Assembly: GCF_016508255.1 (NCBI RefSeq)
Contig: NZ_JADVKT010000007.1
Span: 1-64,000 of the forward strand
From: Acinetobacter calcoaceticus
GTDB lineage: Bacteria; Pseudomonadota; Gammaproteobacteria; Pseudomonadales; Moraxellaceae
Reading direction: 5' to 3'
Length of the DNA: 64,000 nt
Part shown: piece by piece, positions 19,162 to 27,390 of the stretch
How positions within the stretch are numbered: position 1 is the stretch's first letter
Layout of the letters: every line of letters starts with the position of its first letter
Program-made: the position numbers and the translations under genes
Notes under the pieces: generated by a model
The model's database searches: none
Seen by the model: the letters and a program-made list of their open reading frames with translations, nothing else
What the model was told of the DNA's origin: nothing

Positions 19162-19779
19162 ATGAAAAAATTGGTTTTGGGTGTTTTGAGTGCAGCAATT
19201 ATGGCCGTATCGGGTAGTGTAATGGCAGCAGATTTTGTTGCTGGTAAAGACTACACCGTGATTGCCAATCCAAGCAAAGTGGAAGTTCCGGGGAAAATCG
19301 AAGTTCGAGAGTTCTTTTGGTATGGATGTCCACACTGTTTTAAACTTGAACCACATATGCAAGCGTGGTTAAAACAGGCTCCGAGTGATATACGTTTCGT
19401 CCGTACACCGGCTGCTATGAACAAAGTATGGGAACAAGGGGCACGTACTTATTATACATCTGAGGCATTAGGTGTACGTAAGCGTACTCATTTACCATTA
19501 TTCCATGCAATTCAGGTCAATGGTCAGCAAATTTTTGATCAGGCTTCTGCGGCTAAGTTCTTTACTCGTTATGGCGTGCCTGAACAGAAATTTAATAGTA
19601 CTTACAACTCATTTGCTGTGACTGCAAAAGTTGCTGAGTCAAATAAACTTGCTCAACAGTACCAATTAACAGGTGTTCCTGCGGTTGTCGTTAATGGTAA
19701 ATATATCGTGCAGGGTGAAGATGGTAAAGTTACTCAAGTTCTTAATTATTTAATTGAGAAAGAACGTAAAGCAAAATAA
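19162..19779 (+). CDS. dsbA: Periplasmic thiol:disulfide oxidoreductase DsbA
   Basis: 205 residues with a Sec signal peptide cut after VMA (about residue 22). Thioredoxin fold with the active site WYGCPHCF (about 53-60), the CPHC form that is strongly oxidising, and the cis-Pro loop GVPAVVVNG at about 172-180. It makes disulfides in exported proteins. A ribosome-binding AGAGGAAAAG lies 8 bases before ATG. Monocistronic, closed by a strong palindromic terminator. Confidence 0.95.
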   Translation: MKKLVLGVLSAAIMAVSGSVMAADFVAGKDYTVIANPSKVEVPGKIEVREFFWYGCPHCFKLEPHMQAWLKQAPSDIRFVRTPAAMNKVWEQGARTYYTSEALGVRKRTHLPLFHAIQVNGQQIFDQASAAKFFTRYGVPEQKFNSTYNSFAVTAKVAESNKLAQQYQLTGVPAVVVNGKYIVQGEDGKVTQVLNYLIEKERKAK

Positions 19780-19798
19780 GTTGTTTAGGCTTTACTTC

Positions 19799-19828
19799 AA
19801 AAATGGGCTTCGTACGAAGCCCATTTTT
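19799..19828. terminator. Bidirectional terminator after dsbA
   Basis: Perfect 30-base palindromic hairpin, arms AAAAATGGGCTTCG / CGAAGCCCATTTTT. It separates dsbA from the convergent TetR-family gene. Confidence 0.95.
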
Positions 19829-19866
19829 ATATTTAATTTATCGTTAATTATCACGAAATATTTCAA

Positions 19867-20526
19867 TTAATTTTGCGAGTTTTCATCTTCAATTTGAAAA
19901 TTTAAAACATCAAAATTAACAGTTTGAGTGGGCAGCGATAATGCCTGATTAATATATAAATTAATTAATTTTTGGCGAGAACCAATAGATCGCTGATAAT
20001 ACGTAGAATTTAAAAGCAGTGATGCGCCGTAAGTCAGTGACCAGATATAAGACAAATAATCACGAATCGACATGTCATAATTTAATGATTTTAAATAATT
20101 TTCTGTAATATCTTTAATCGCTAAAATACGCTGTTGGCGGATTTCATAAAGCTCTTCAAAAAGATGCTTCAACTTAGACTCTGTCATTGTCAGATTTTCT
20201 TCAAGTTGATGCAATAAAATGGTTTTTCCTGGCGTAAGCAAATGGTGAAGCATGTAATGAGGGGCATATTCTTTGAAATCTGTATTATATTTTTTAGAAA
20301 TTTCTAAAATTTGCTTTTCATTTTGAATAATGAGCTCAAGTAGAAGCTCATTTTTGCTTCTAAAATGCTTATAAAGTGTACCTTTAGCAATATCTAGCTC
20401 GGCCACTAACTCATCTAGAGTAATTTCCTGATTGTTTTCTAGTAACAATTTCTCTGCCACGCTTAGAATTTTTTCTTTGCGCATCAAAAACTGTGTATGA
20501 CGATCAAGATTCATAGGTATTCCCAC
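19867..20526 (-). CDS. TetR-family transcriptional regulator, unassigned
   Basis: 219 residues. N-terminal TetR helix-turn-helix (about 14-60; ITLDELVAELDIAKGTLYKH is the recognition region), followed by a helical ligand-binding half without a recognisable signature. No adjacent target on the same or the divergent strand: upstream is another TetR gene in the same direction. The DNA-binding domain is certain; the ligand and targets are not known. It may act on the desaturase locus next door, but the operators there fit the FabR-like protein better. Confidence 0.85.
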   Translation of the reverse strand: MGIPMNLDRHTQFLMRKEKILSVAEKLLLENNQEITLDELVAELDIAKGTLYKHFRSKNELLLELIIQNEKQILEISKKYNTDFKEYAPHYMLHHLLTPGKTILLHQLEENLTMTESKLKHLFEELYEIRQQRILAIKDITENYLKSLNYDMSIRDYLSYIWSLTYGASLLLNSTYYQRSIGSRQKLINLYINQALSLPTQTVNFDVLNFQIEDENSQN

Positions 20527-20651
20527 ACCAGTTTGGCCTAACTAATAGTTTACTTCCTGTAAAAAGAAAAAGACTTTTCTCGAAATTTTTAGCCTTTTTC
20601 TTTCTCTCTTTACGTATTACCACATAACCTATTTTTTGTCATTTGCCGCTT

Positions 20652-21290
20652 CTATCGTTCCCAGTTTGCAATCCCTCTAAAGAGTAAGCGAACTTGTGTA
20701 GAGGCATTTTCAATAAAGGCGATTTGTTGCTGTTTGAGCTGCTCATCTTGATATTGTTTAGATAGATTGAGCCACGTCATTGCCCATGTAAATGACATAT
20801 TAGTCAAAATAGTCGATAAGACATTTAAGTCTTGAGGGTGTTGAATATGCTTAAAATTTTCGAGTTTAGTGAGATCAGTTGTTAAATCTTCAATCAGAAA
20901 TTCGATCTCTCTGGCAATGGCTGCACGAACTGTTTCTGAACCACCCCAACGCTCGGAAATCATAAATTGCCACTGCTTTGGGCTATGATTTACCGCCTGA
21001 ACAAATAGCTCAATGCTGGTCTGAGTTTTGGTCGATTTATGTTGTAAATAACTTTGACCCAGTTGATGCAAAACACTTTTTAAATGTAATGCAACTTGGT
21101 CAACTAGTTCCTTACCGAGTTCATCCATGTCTTGAAAATGACGATAGAACGCTGTTGGTACTAAACCAACTTCACGTGCAACTTCACGCAAACTGATACT
21201 ACTGAACGAACGCCCAGACGTGCTCAGATGCAAGGCTGCATCTAGAAGTGCCTGACGACTTTGCTGTTTTCGTTCATCCCGTATCGACAT
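20652..21290 (-). CDS. FabR/DesT-like TetR repressor of fatty-acid desaturation
   Basis: 212 residues. The N-terminal helix-turn-helix reads SISLREVAREVGLVPTAFYR followed by HFQDMDELG, the FabR/DesT form. These proteins sense the ratio of saturated to unsaturated acyl-CoA or acyl-ACP and repress unsaturated-fatty-acid genes. It is divergent from the ferredoxin-reductase/desaturase pair, the same arrangement as Pseudomonas desT beside the desaturase operon. Three 18-bp palindromes of the form AGTGAACAnnTGTTCACT lie in the shared 173-base region, so it very likely controls the pair and perhaps itself. I assign the role from context plus family; gene name left blank. Confidence 0.88.
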   Translation of the reverse strand: MSIRDERKQQSRQALLDAALHLSTSGRSFSSISLREVAREVGLVPTAFYRHFQDMDELGKELVDQVALHLKSVLHQLGQSYLQHKSTKTQTSIELFVQAVNHSPKQWQFMISERWGGSETVRAAIAREIEFLIEDLTTDLTKLENFKHIQHPQDLNVLSTILTNMSFTWAMTWLNLSKQYQDEQLKQQQIAFIENASTQVRLLFRGIANWER

Positions 21291-21356
21291 TAAAAGAGCC
21301 TATTTAAACCGTGAGCCAGAGTCTAACAAAAAAGAGCAAATTTTCATAAAAAAAAT

Positions 21357-21431
21357 AGTGAACAAGTGTTGACTGAGTGAACAGTTATAAATATAGTGTA
21401 CATATGTTCACTATACGAACATGTGTTCACT
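21357..21431 (+). promoter_or_regulatory. Desaturase promoter with three 18-bp operators
   Basis: Three imperfect palindromes share the form AGTGAACAnnTGTTCACT: 21357-21374 (AGTGAACAAGTGTTGACT), 21395-21412 (AGTGTACATATGTTCACT) and 21414-21431 (TACGAACATGTGTTCACT). A sigma70-type promoter fits inside: -35 TTGACT at 21369-21374 and -10 TATAGT at 21392-21397 with exactly 17 bases between. Operator 1 covers the -35, operator 2 covers the end of the -10 and the start site, and operator 3 is just downstream. A bound FabR/DesT-type repressor would block polymerase. Confidence 0.75.
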
Positions 21432-21463
21432 CAAATAAATAGCCAGATACAAAAGAGGAACGT

Positions 21464-22489
21464 ATGAACGCAACACTTAGTTATCAGCCACATTTGGTTC
21501 GAGAAGATTTCGTTGATTTTGTTTTGCAGAAAATTAACGTGACTTGGGCATGGAAACGCGTACTTGCAGAAGTTACCGCGGTTCAGTCTCTTCATACCGA
21601 TATGGTGCTTATCAAGCTTAAACCGAATCGTAATTTTAAATTTGATCAGGTACGTGCTGGGCAAAGTATTTTATTAACGCTACTTATAGATGGAGTGTAC
21701 CAACAGCGTAGTTATTCAATTATTGAAGTAACTCCTCAAGGTGAAATCTCTTTAGGAATTAAAGTACAAGGTCTGGTGTCTAGTGCCGCTCAACGATTAC
21801 ATGTTGGGGAGAGTATTGAGATTTCGCAGCCACAAGGTGATTTTACTTTGCACCAAGGCCAGCAAGCTGCGATTTTGATTGCGTCAGGTAGTGGTATTAC
21901 TGCAATTTATTCACTTTTGCAGCAAGCGTTGAAACAGCAGCTTGAACAGATTCATGTCATTTACTTTAATCGTGCTGAAATTTTCCATGCTGAATTAAAA
22001 GCTTTGGCAGAAAAGCATCCAGAGCTTCAATATCATTTCTTTAATACTACCGAACAAAAGCAGCATTTAGATGCGAAATTGTTGGCGAAACTTGTCCCGA
22101 ACTTTAAAGACCTACAAATGTATGCATGTGGTCATCACGGCATGATGCGTCAGGCACAGGATATTTATAAGCAACATGATGTGTTGGAAAACTTCCATCA
22201 AGAGTTTTTCATGCCTGTTCAAATTGAACAGTCTAAAGAAGCACAACCAATCATATTCCGTCGTTCGCAACAAAACTTTATTGCCACGACAACGTTATTA
22301 AGCAGTGCAGAGCAAGCTGGCTTACGTCCACAGCATGGGTGTCGTATGGGTGTATGCAACCAATGTACGTGTACCAAGGTCAGTGGTGTCACCCAGAACA
22401 TATTAACAGGTGAAATTGACGATCAACCAAATCGCGCAATTAAGTTATGCGTGAACCAAGCCCTTAGCCCAGTCACTATTGATCTATAA
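21464..22489 (+). CDS. Ferredoxin reductase, electron donor to the desaturase
   Basis: 341 residues. N-terminal FAD and NAD(P)H domains (about 30-245; RSYSIIE binds flavin, ASGSGITAI is the nucleotide loop). The C-terminal plant-type 2Fe-2S domain (about 255-341) has HGCRMGVCNQCTC plus the later LCVNQ Cys, four ligands as expected. It passes electrons from NADPH to the iron-containing desaturase encoded 33 bases downstream. An AAGAGGAACG ribosome-binding site precedes the ATG. Equivalent to the oxidoreductase gene that accompanies desB in Pseudomonas. Confidence 0.92.
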   Translation: MNATLSYQPHLVREDFVDFVLQKINVTWAWKRVLAEVTAVQSLHTDMVLIKLKPNRNFKFDQVRAGQSILLTLLIDGVYQQRSYSIIEVTPQGEISLGIKVQGLVSSAAQRLHVGESIEISQPQGDFTLHQGQQAAILIASGSGITAIYSLLQQALKQQLEQIHVIYFNRAEIFHAELKALAEKHPELQYHFFNTTEQKQHLDAKLLAKLVPNFKDLQMYACGHHGMMRQAQDIYKQHDVLENFHQEFFMPVQIEQSKEAQPIIFRRSQQNFIATTTLLSSAEQAGLRPQHGCRMGVCNQCTCTKVSGVTQNILTGEIDDQPNRAIKLCVNQALSPVTIDL

Positions 22490-22522
22490 AAACAAACATA
22501 AAAGAGATTTGAGGATACCATT

Positions 22523-23686
22523 ATGAATATGGCAGTAGAACTTAAAGCAGTCGCAAAATCGGCACATTTAACCCCAGAGCAAACAGAAGCTTTTGGTCGC
22601 CGTATCGAAGAAATTCGTCTTGAAGTGATGAAAGATCTCGGGGAAGAAGATTCAAAATATATTTATAAAGTACGGAATTTTGTACGCTACACCGAAATTG
22701 CATCACGTGGCATGTTGATGTTTGGTGGTTGGATTCCACCAGTATGGTTGTTGGGTACGGCTATGCTAGGCATATCTAAAATCGTTGAAAACATGGAGCT
22801 CGGTCATAATGTGATGCATGGTCAGTTTGACTGGTTAAATGACCCAACGCTTAATGGTGCAACCTATGACTGGGATACGGTGTGTACTGGTGAAGACTGG
22901 AAATATACCCATAACTATAAGCATCATACCTATACTAATGTGTTTGGCATGGATCATGATATTAGCGGTTATGGTGTGATGCGCATGAGCCGTGAGCAAA
23001 AGTGGGAACCCCGTTTTTTATTCAACGTGCCAATGGGTTTTGTATTATCGACGGGTTTTGAATGGCTACTGGCTTTGCAACGTCTAGAGATGGAAAAAGT
23101 GTTGTTTGATGGCACCAAAACTTGGAAAGAAGTGTATGTAGAATCTAAAAATCTACGTAAAAAAATGGTACGTCAGTTTGGTAAAGATTATGTGCTGTTC
23201 CCACTCATTGCAGGACCAATGTTCTTGCCAGTATTGGCTGGTAACTTTTTTGCTAACTTGATCCGTAACTACTGGGCATCGACTGTGATTTATTGTGGTC
23301 ATTTCACAGAAGACTCTGAAATTATCACTGACAATATTGATAATGAAACCAAAGCAGAGTGGTACTTGCGTCAGATTCGTGGTTCAGCAAACTTTACTGG
23401 CGGTAAAATCATGCATTTCTTGAGTGGTAACTTGAGTCATCAAATTGAACATCACTTGTTTCCTGATGTACCTGCCAACCGCTATCAAGAGATGGCGCCT
23501 AAAGTACGTGAAGTCTGTGCAGAGTTCGGGCAACAGTACAATACCGCGCCCTTTGGATCTCAAATTTTGAGTGTGTATAAACGTCTGGCTGTTCACTCTT
23601 TACCTGACAATGTGGTTGATCATTTAGTGGCGACCAAGCGGACCTTTGTTGAGGCAGTGAAAGGCATGTTTGGCAAAGCTGCTTAA
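22523..23686 (+). CDS. Membrane fatty-acid (acyl-CoA) desaturase
   Basis: 387-residue membrane di-iron desaturase. The three histidine boxes are visible: GHNVMH (about 93-98), HNYKHH (about 132-137) and HQIEHH (about 303-308). Hydrophobic spans around 65-90 and 225-250 anchor it in the inner membrane. It inserts a double bond, probably delta-9, into saturated acyl chains to adjust membrane fluidity. Second gene of a two-gene operon with its reductase, under the FabR/DesT-like repressor, and ended by a terminator. Regiochemistry is inferred from family only. Confidence 0.92.
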   Translation: MNMAVELKAVAKSAHLTPEQTEAFGRRIEEIRLEVMKDLGEEDSKYIYKVRNFVRYTEIASRGMLMFGGWIPPVWLLGTAMLGISKIVENMELGHNVMHGQFDWLNDPTLNGATYDWDTVCTGEDWKYTHNYKHHTYTNVFGMDHDISGYGVMRMSREQKWEPRFLFNVPMGFVLSTGFEWLLALQRLEMEKVLFDGTKTWKEVYVESKNLRKKMVRQFGKDYVLFPLIAGPMFLPVLAGNFFANLIRNYWASTVIYCGHFTEDSEIITDNIDNETKAEWYLRQIRGSANFTGGKIMHFLSGNLSHQIEHHLFPDVPANRYQEMAPKVREVCAEFGQQYNTAPFGSQILSVYKRLAVHSLPDNVVDHLVATKRTFVEAVKGMFGKAA

Positions 23687-23714
23687 TAAAGATAAGGCAG
23701 TGTTTAAGGTATTC

Positions 23715-23745
23715 AAAATAGCTCCTTTTAAGGGGCTATTTTTAT
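23715..23745 (+). terminator. Terminator of the desaturase operon
   Basis: Stem AAAATAGCTCCTT / AGGGGCTATTTT followed by T-rich sequence. Confidence 0.88.
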
Positions 23746-23860
23746 TTTTGAGTCATGAAAAGTGCAGACTTACATTTGAAAGTAGGGAATAAACTCAACC
23801 TGTCAAAATCCTTTGCTATACTATGCCCAAGTTTGTATTTAAGAGAAGTTAGGAAGGATT

Positions 23861-24577
23861 ATGCGTATTGACCAACGTGCATTAGACCAATTACGTGAAG
23901 TGAAAATTACACGAAACTATACCCGTTATGCTGAAGGTTCTGTGCTGGTCGAGTTTGGTCACACCAAAGTCCTTTGTACTGCAAGCATTGATAACTCAGT
24001 GCCACGCTTTTTAAAAGGCCAAGGCCAAGGCTGGGTAACAGCAGAATATGGCATGTTGCCGCGCTCAACACACTCACGTTGTGATCGTGAAGCTGCTCGT
24101 GGTAAGCAAACTGGTCGTACTCAGGAAATTCAACGTCTGATTGGTCGTAGCTTACGTGCTATGGTTGATTTGAAAAAGCTTGGTGAAAATACGATTACTA
24201 TCGACTGTGATGTGATTCAGGCAGATGGTGGTACACGTACTGCTTCAATTACTGGTGCGGCTGTCGCATTGGTTGATGCTATGAATGTTTTGTTATCTCA
24301 AAAGAAAATTAAGCATGATCCGCTTAAAGGATTAGTTGCTGCAATTTCTGTAGGTATTTATCAAGATGAAGTTTTACTTGATCTTTGCTATGAAGAAGAT
24401 TCGAACTGTCAAACTGACTTAAACGTGGTGATGACACAAGCGGGTGAGTTCATTGAAATTCAAGGTACAGCCGAAGATAAACCATTTACCCGTGCGCAAA
24501 GCAATGCCATGTTAGAAATGGCTGAAAAGGGAATTGCCGAGCTCATTAAAAAGCAACAAGAAGCTTTAGGCTGGTAA
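23861..24577 (+). CDS. rph: Ribonuclease PH
   Basis: 238-residue phosphorolytic 3'-5' exoribonuclease that trims the 3' ends of tRNA precursors. RNase PH fold throughout: [36 protein letters not shown] and the [11 protein letters not shown] segment with the RNA-binding Arg residues, then [20 protein letters not shown]. Full length, unlike the frameshifted rph of E. coli K-12. Monocistronic, closed by a UUCG-loop terminator. Confidence 0.97.
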   Translation: MRIDQRALDQLREVKITRNYTRYAEGSVLVEFGHTKVLCTASIDNSVPRFLKGQGQGWVTAEYGMLPRSTHSRCDREAARGKQTGRTQEIQRLIGRSLRAMVDLKKLGENTITIDCDVIQADGGTRTASITGAAVALVDAMNVLLSQKKIKHDPLKGLVAAISVGIYQDEVLLDLCYEEDSNCQTDLNVVMTQAGEFIEIQGTAEDKPFTRAQSNAMLEMAEKGIAELIKKQQEALGW

Positions 24578-24590
24578 TTTTACGCTTTCT

Positions 24591-24619
24591 AAAAAACGCA
24601 TCTTCGGATGCGTTTTTTT
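24591..24619 (+). terminator. Terminator of rph with a TTCG tetraloop
   Basis: Stem AAAAACGCATC / GATGCGTTTTTT closed by the very stable TTCG loop. Confidence 0.95.
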
Positions 24620-24710
24620 ATGCCTTCATCAAATCGACATAAAAACATCATTTGCTTGTCACTTTTTCACTTTATTAGTAGTTCGCATTTAAACCGTTTG
24701 GAAAAAACCA

Positions 24711-24845
24711 ATGCGAAAAATTTCACTTCTATTAATTACTTCTTTAGCACTTTTGCTCAGTGCTTGTAACGATAATAACGACTCAGATAATTCATCGCCA
24801 ACAACACCGCCGACCAGTAATTGCAAAATGCACTGTGCGCCATAA
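24711..24845 (+). CDS. Tiny lipoprotein upstream of the phospholipase C gene (44 aa)
   Basis: 44 codons starting MRKISLLLITSLALLLSACN: basic N-terminus, hydrophobic core and lipobox LSAC with Cys at 19, so a lipoprotein whose mature part is only about 26 residues. The mature tail is rich in Asn/Asp/Ser/Thr/Pro and ends with two Cys in NCKMHCAP. There is no ATG-proximal perfect ribosome site, though GGAAAAAA is 7 bases upstream. It ends 23 bases before the phospholipase start and has no terminator after it, so the two are probably co-transcribed. I do not recognise a family; small lipoproteins of this kind are easily missed. Confidence 0.65.
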   Translation: MRKISLLLITSLALLLSACNDNNDSDNSSPTTPPTSNCKMHCAP

Positions 24846-24868
24846 TAAGAACTCAGGATAAAAAACTA

Positions 24869-27037
24869 ATGAATCGTCGCGAATTTCTTTTAAATTCTAC
24901 AAAAACCATGTTTGGAACAGCTGCTTTGGCGAGTTTTCCACTCAGTATTCAAAAAGCGCTTGCAATCGATGCTAAAGTTGAAAGTGGAACTATTCAAGAT
25001 GTTAAACATATTGTCATTTTGACTCAGGAAAACCGTTCTTTTGATAACTATTTCGGAACACTCAAAGGCGTACGTGGTTTTGGTGATCGCTTTACCATTC
25101 CAATGACAGAAGGCCGAAAAGTATGGGAGCAATATGATGCTAAGAAAAATAAAATATTGCCCTACCATTTAGATAGCCGTTTAGGAAACGCACAGCGCGT
25201 TTCAGGTACGCCTCATTCATGGTCCGATAGTCAAGCTGCTTGGGACAATGGTCGCATGAGCGACTGGGTTGCATATAAAAAGCCGCAGTCGATGGGTTAC
25301 TACAAAAAACAGGAAGTCGAATACCAGTTTGCCTTAGCCAATGCTTTTACGATTTGTGATGCTTACCACTGCGCTATGCATGCGGGTACTAATCCAAACC
25401 GTAAGTTTATCTGGACCGGAACAAATGGCCCTACAGGGGCAGGTGTTGCCAGTGTCGTAAATGAATTTGATGGGATTGGATCATCAGCAGAAGGTTATGA
25501 ATGGACGACTTATCCTGAACGCTTACAACAAGCTGGCGTGACATGGAAAGTTTATCAAAACATGCCTGATAACTTTACAGATAACCCGTTAGCTGGTTTC
25601 AAACAATATCGCCGTGCAAATGAGCAATCTGGTCAACCTGTAAGTAATGATACGCCAATATGCCCAGCATATGATGAAAAGATCGATGCAAATCAACCAC
25701 TTTATAAAGGTATTGCTAATACCATGCCAGACGGTGGTTTTTTGGGTAGCTTTAAAGCAGATATCGCTCAAGGTAAATTGCCTCAAGTCAGCTGGTTAGT
25801 TGCTCCAGCAAATTATAGTGAGCACCCTGGACCATCTAGCCCTGTGCAGGGTGCTTGGTATATGCAAGAAGTATTGAATGCATTAACTGAGAATTCTGAG
25901 CTATGGAGTCAGACAGTTTTATTAGTGAACTTTGATGAGAATGATGGTTTCTTTGACCATACTCCTTCACCAAGTGCGCCGTCTAAAGATGCGAATGGTG
26001 TTGTATACGGGAAAACGACTTTAACTGATCAGCAAACATCTTATGAATACTTTAACCATCCGGCAGTAGCGGCCTCAAAATCTCAGCCTAAACCAGATGG
26101 TCGAGTGTATGGGCCAGGGGTACGCGTTCCAATGTATGTGATTTCTCCGTGGAGCCGTGGTGGTTGGGTGAATTCACAAGTCTTTGACCATACTTCTATT
26201 TTGCAATTCTTGGAAAAACGCTTTGGTGTGCAAGAGCCGAATATTAGTCCATATCGCCGTGCCGTATGCGGTGACTTAATGACAGCTTTTAACTTCAAAA
26301 CACCAAACCTCATGCCTATAGCCCAATTAGATGGCAAGAAAACAAAAGCTGAAGCCGATGCGATTCGTGTTGCTCAAGCTTTATTGCCACAAGTTCCTGT
26401 TCCAAGCCAGCAACAATTTCCTCAACAGGAAATGGGAATTAGACCATCGCGTGCTTTACCTTACATTTTGCACACCAGTGCCAAAGTTGATACAGCACAA
26501 AAGATTGTAAAACTGATGTTCTCAAACACAGGCAAACAAGCAGCCGTTTTTCATGTGTATAACCGATTAGATCTTAACGTAACTCCACGTCGTTACATGG
26601 TTGAGGCGGGTAAACAGCTTGATGATGTGTGGAATGCTCCAACTGGTGAATATGATTTGTGGGTACTTGGGCCAAATGGTTTCCACCGTGCGTTTAAAGG
26701 AGATCTAAACCAAGCTAACCAGACTCAAGCACTACCGGAAATTAGGGTATGTGTTGAAGAGTGTGATGCGAATTTATATCTAAAAGTTCGCCATGATGGT
26801 AATAAGTCAGTCAAGCTAATGGTCAAGGCAAATGCTTATCTTGCAAATAAGACTTGGAATATAGAAACGAACAGTTCTGAAAAAGAACTAGTTTGGGATA
26901 TGTCTGAATTTGGGGGGTGGTATGACTTCACTGTGACTTTGGCAGATGATGTGACTTTTAGTCGTCGTTTTGCCGGCCGTATAGAAACCCAAGAAGATTC
27001 AATTTCTGACCCATATATGGGTTATCTTGAATCATAA
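24869..27037 (+). CDS. plc1: Phosphocholine-specific phospholipase C, Tat-exported
   Basis: 722 residues from MNRREFLLNS; the frame opens 16 codons earlier, but this ATG begins the signal peptide. The N-terminal NRREFLL followed by a hydrophobic stretch ending in KALA (about 32) is a twin-arginine signal. The catalytic phosphoesterase domain begins with IVILTQENRSFDNYFGTLKG, the acid-phosphatase-superfamily signature of PlcH/PlcN, and includes NFDENDGFFDH. The C-terminal part has the two beta-rich DUF756-type domains. It hydrolyses phosphatidylcholine or sphingomyelin outside the cytoplasm. I call it plc1 because A. baumannii has two such genes and this one lies near nadC and the K locus. Confidence 0.9.
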   Translation: MNRREFLLNSTKTMFGTAALASFPLSIQKALAIDAKVESGTIQDVKHIVILTQENRSFDNYFGTLKGVRGFGDRFTIPMTEGRKVWEQYDAKKNKILPYHLDSRLGNAQRVSGTPHSWSDSQAAWDNGRMSDWVAYKKPQSMGYYKKQEVEYQFALANAFTICDAYHCAMHAGTNPNRKFIWTGTNGPTGAGVASVVNEFDGIGSSAEGYEWTTYPERLQQAGVTWKVYQNMPDNFTDNPLAGFKQYRRANEQSGQPVSNDTPICPAYDEKIDANQPLYKGIANTMPDGGFLGSFKADIAQGKLPQVSWLVAPANYSEHPGPSSPVQGAWYMQEVLNALTENSELWSQTVLLVNFDENDGFFDHTPSPSAPSKDANGVVYGKTTLTDQQTSYEYFNHPAVAASKSQPKPDGRVYGPGVRVPMYVISPWSRGGWVNSQVFDHTSILQFLEKRFGVQEPNISPYRRAVCGDLMTAFNFKTPNLMPIAQLDGKKTKAEADAIRVAQALLPQVPVPSQQQFPQQEMGIRPSRALPYILHTSAKVDTAQKIVKLMFSNTGKQAAVFHVYNRLDLNVTPRRYMVEAGKQLDDVWNAPTGEYDLWVLGPNGFHRAFKGDLNQANQTQALPEIRVCVEECDANLYLKVRHDGNKSVKLMVKANAYLANKTWNIETNSSEKELVWDMSEFGGWYDFTVTLADDVTFSRRFAGRIETQEDSISDPYMGYLES

Positions 27038-27049
27038 GTTCTTTGAAGG

Positions 27050-27086
27050 AATGTGCAAGAGAGTATTATCTTTCTTGCACATTTTA
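27050..27086 (+). terminator. Terminator of the phospholipase C gene
   Basis: Stem ATGTGCAAGA / TCTTGCACAT with a loop of about 12 bases, followed by TTTT. Confidence 0.85.
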
Positions 27087-27222
27087 AAAATTATGAAAAA
27101 TCATATAGATCAACAAAAAAAAGAGGATATGGCTACGTTTTGTAACGGAACCTCCTAAGCTCTGTCATATTTATCTTTTATTGTAAGACCTTAATTTTTT
27201 GAAAGAGTAATGGGGAAAATTT

Positions 27223-27390
27223 ATGCTACAAGGTTTTATTGTATTATTAGCAGTAGTTACATTTGTTTTGATGGCTGCCGACCCACGAGATAACGGGGCG
27301 CAAGCGACTCAGTCAGCATGGCAGAAAACACAAGCGGCAGACATGACCAAGTCGCAAAAACATACGAATAACGATGTGGATTTTATTTAA
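27223..27390 (+). CDS. Small membrane-anchored protein of unknown function (55 aa)
   Basis: 55 codons beginning MLQGFIVLLAVVTFVLMAAD: a single N-terminal hydrophobic helix (about 3-18) and a polar, Gln/Lys/Asp-rich tail. It is not a clear cleavable signal peptide and has no lipobox, so an inner-membrane anchor is most likely. AGAGTAATGGGG lies upstream of the ATG. The stop codon overlaps the convergent nadC stop by 4 bases (27387-27390), so transcription of the two must run into each other. No family recognised. Confidence 0.55.
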   Translation: MLQGFIVLLAVVTFVLMAADPRDNGAQATQSAWQKTQAADMTKSQKHTNNDVDFI

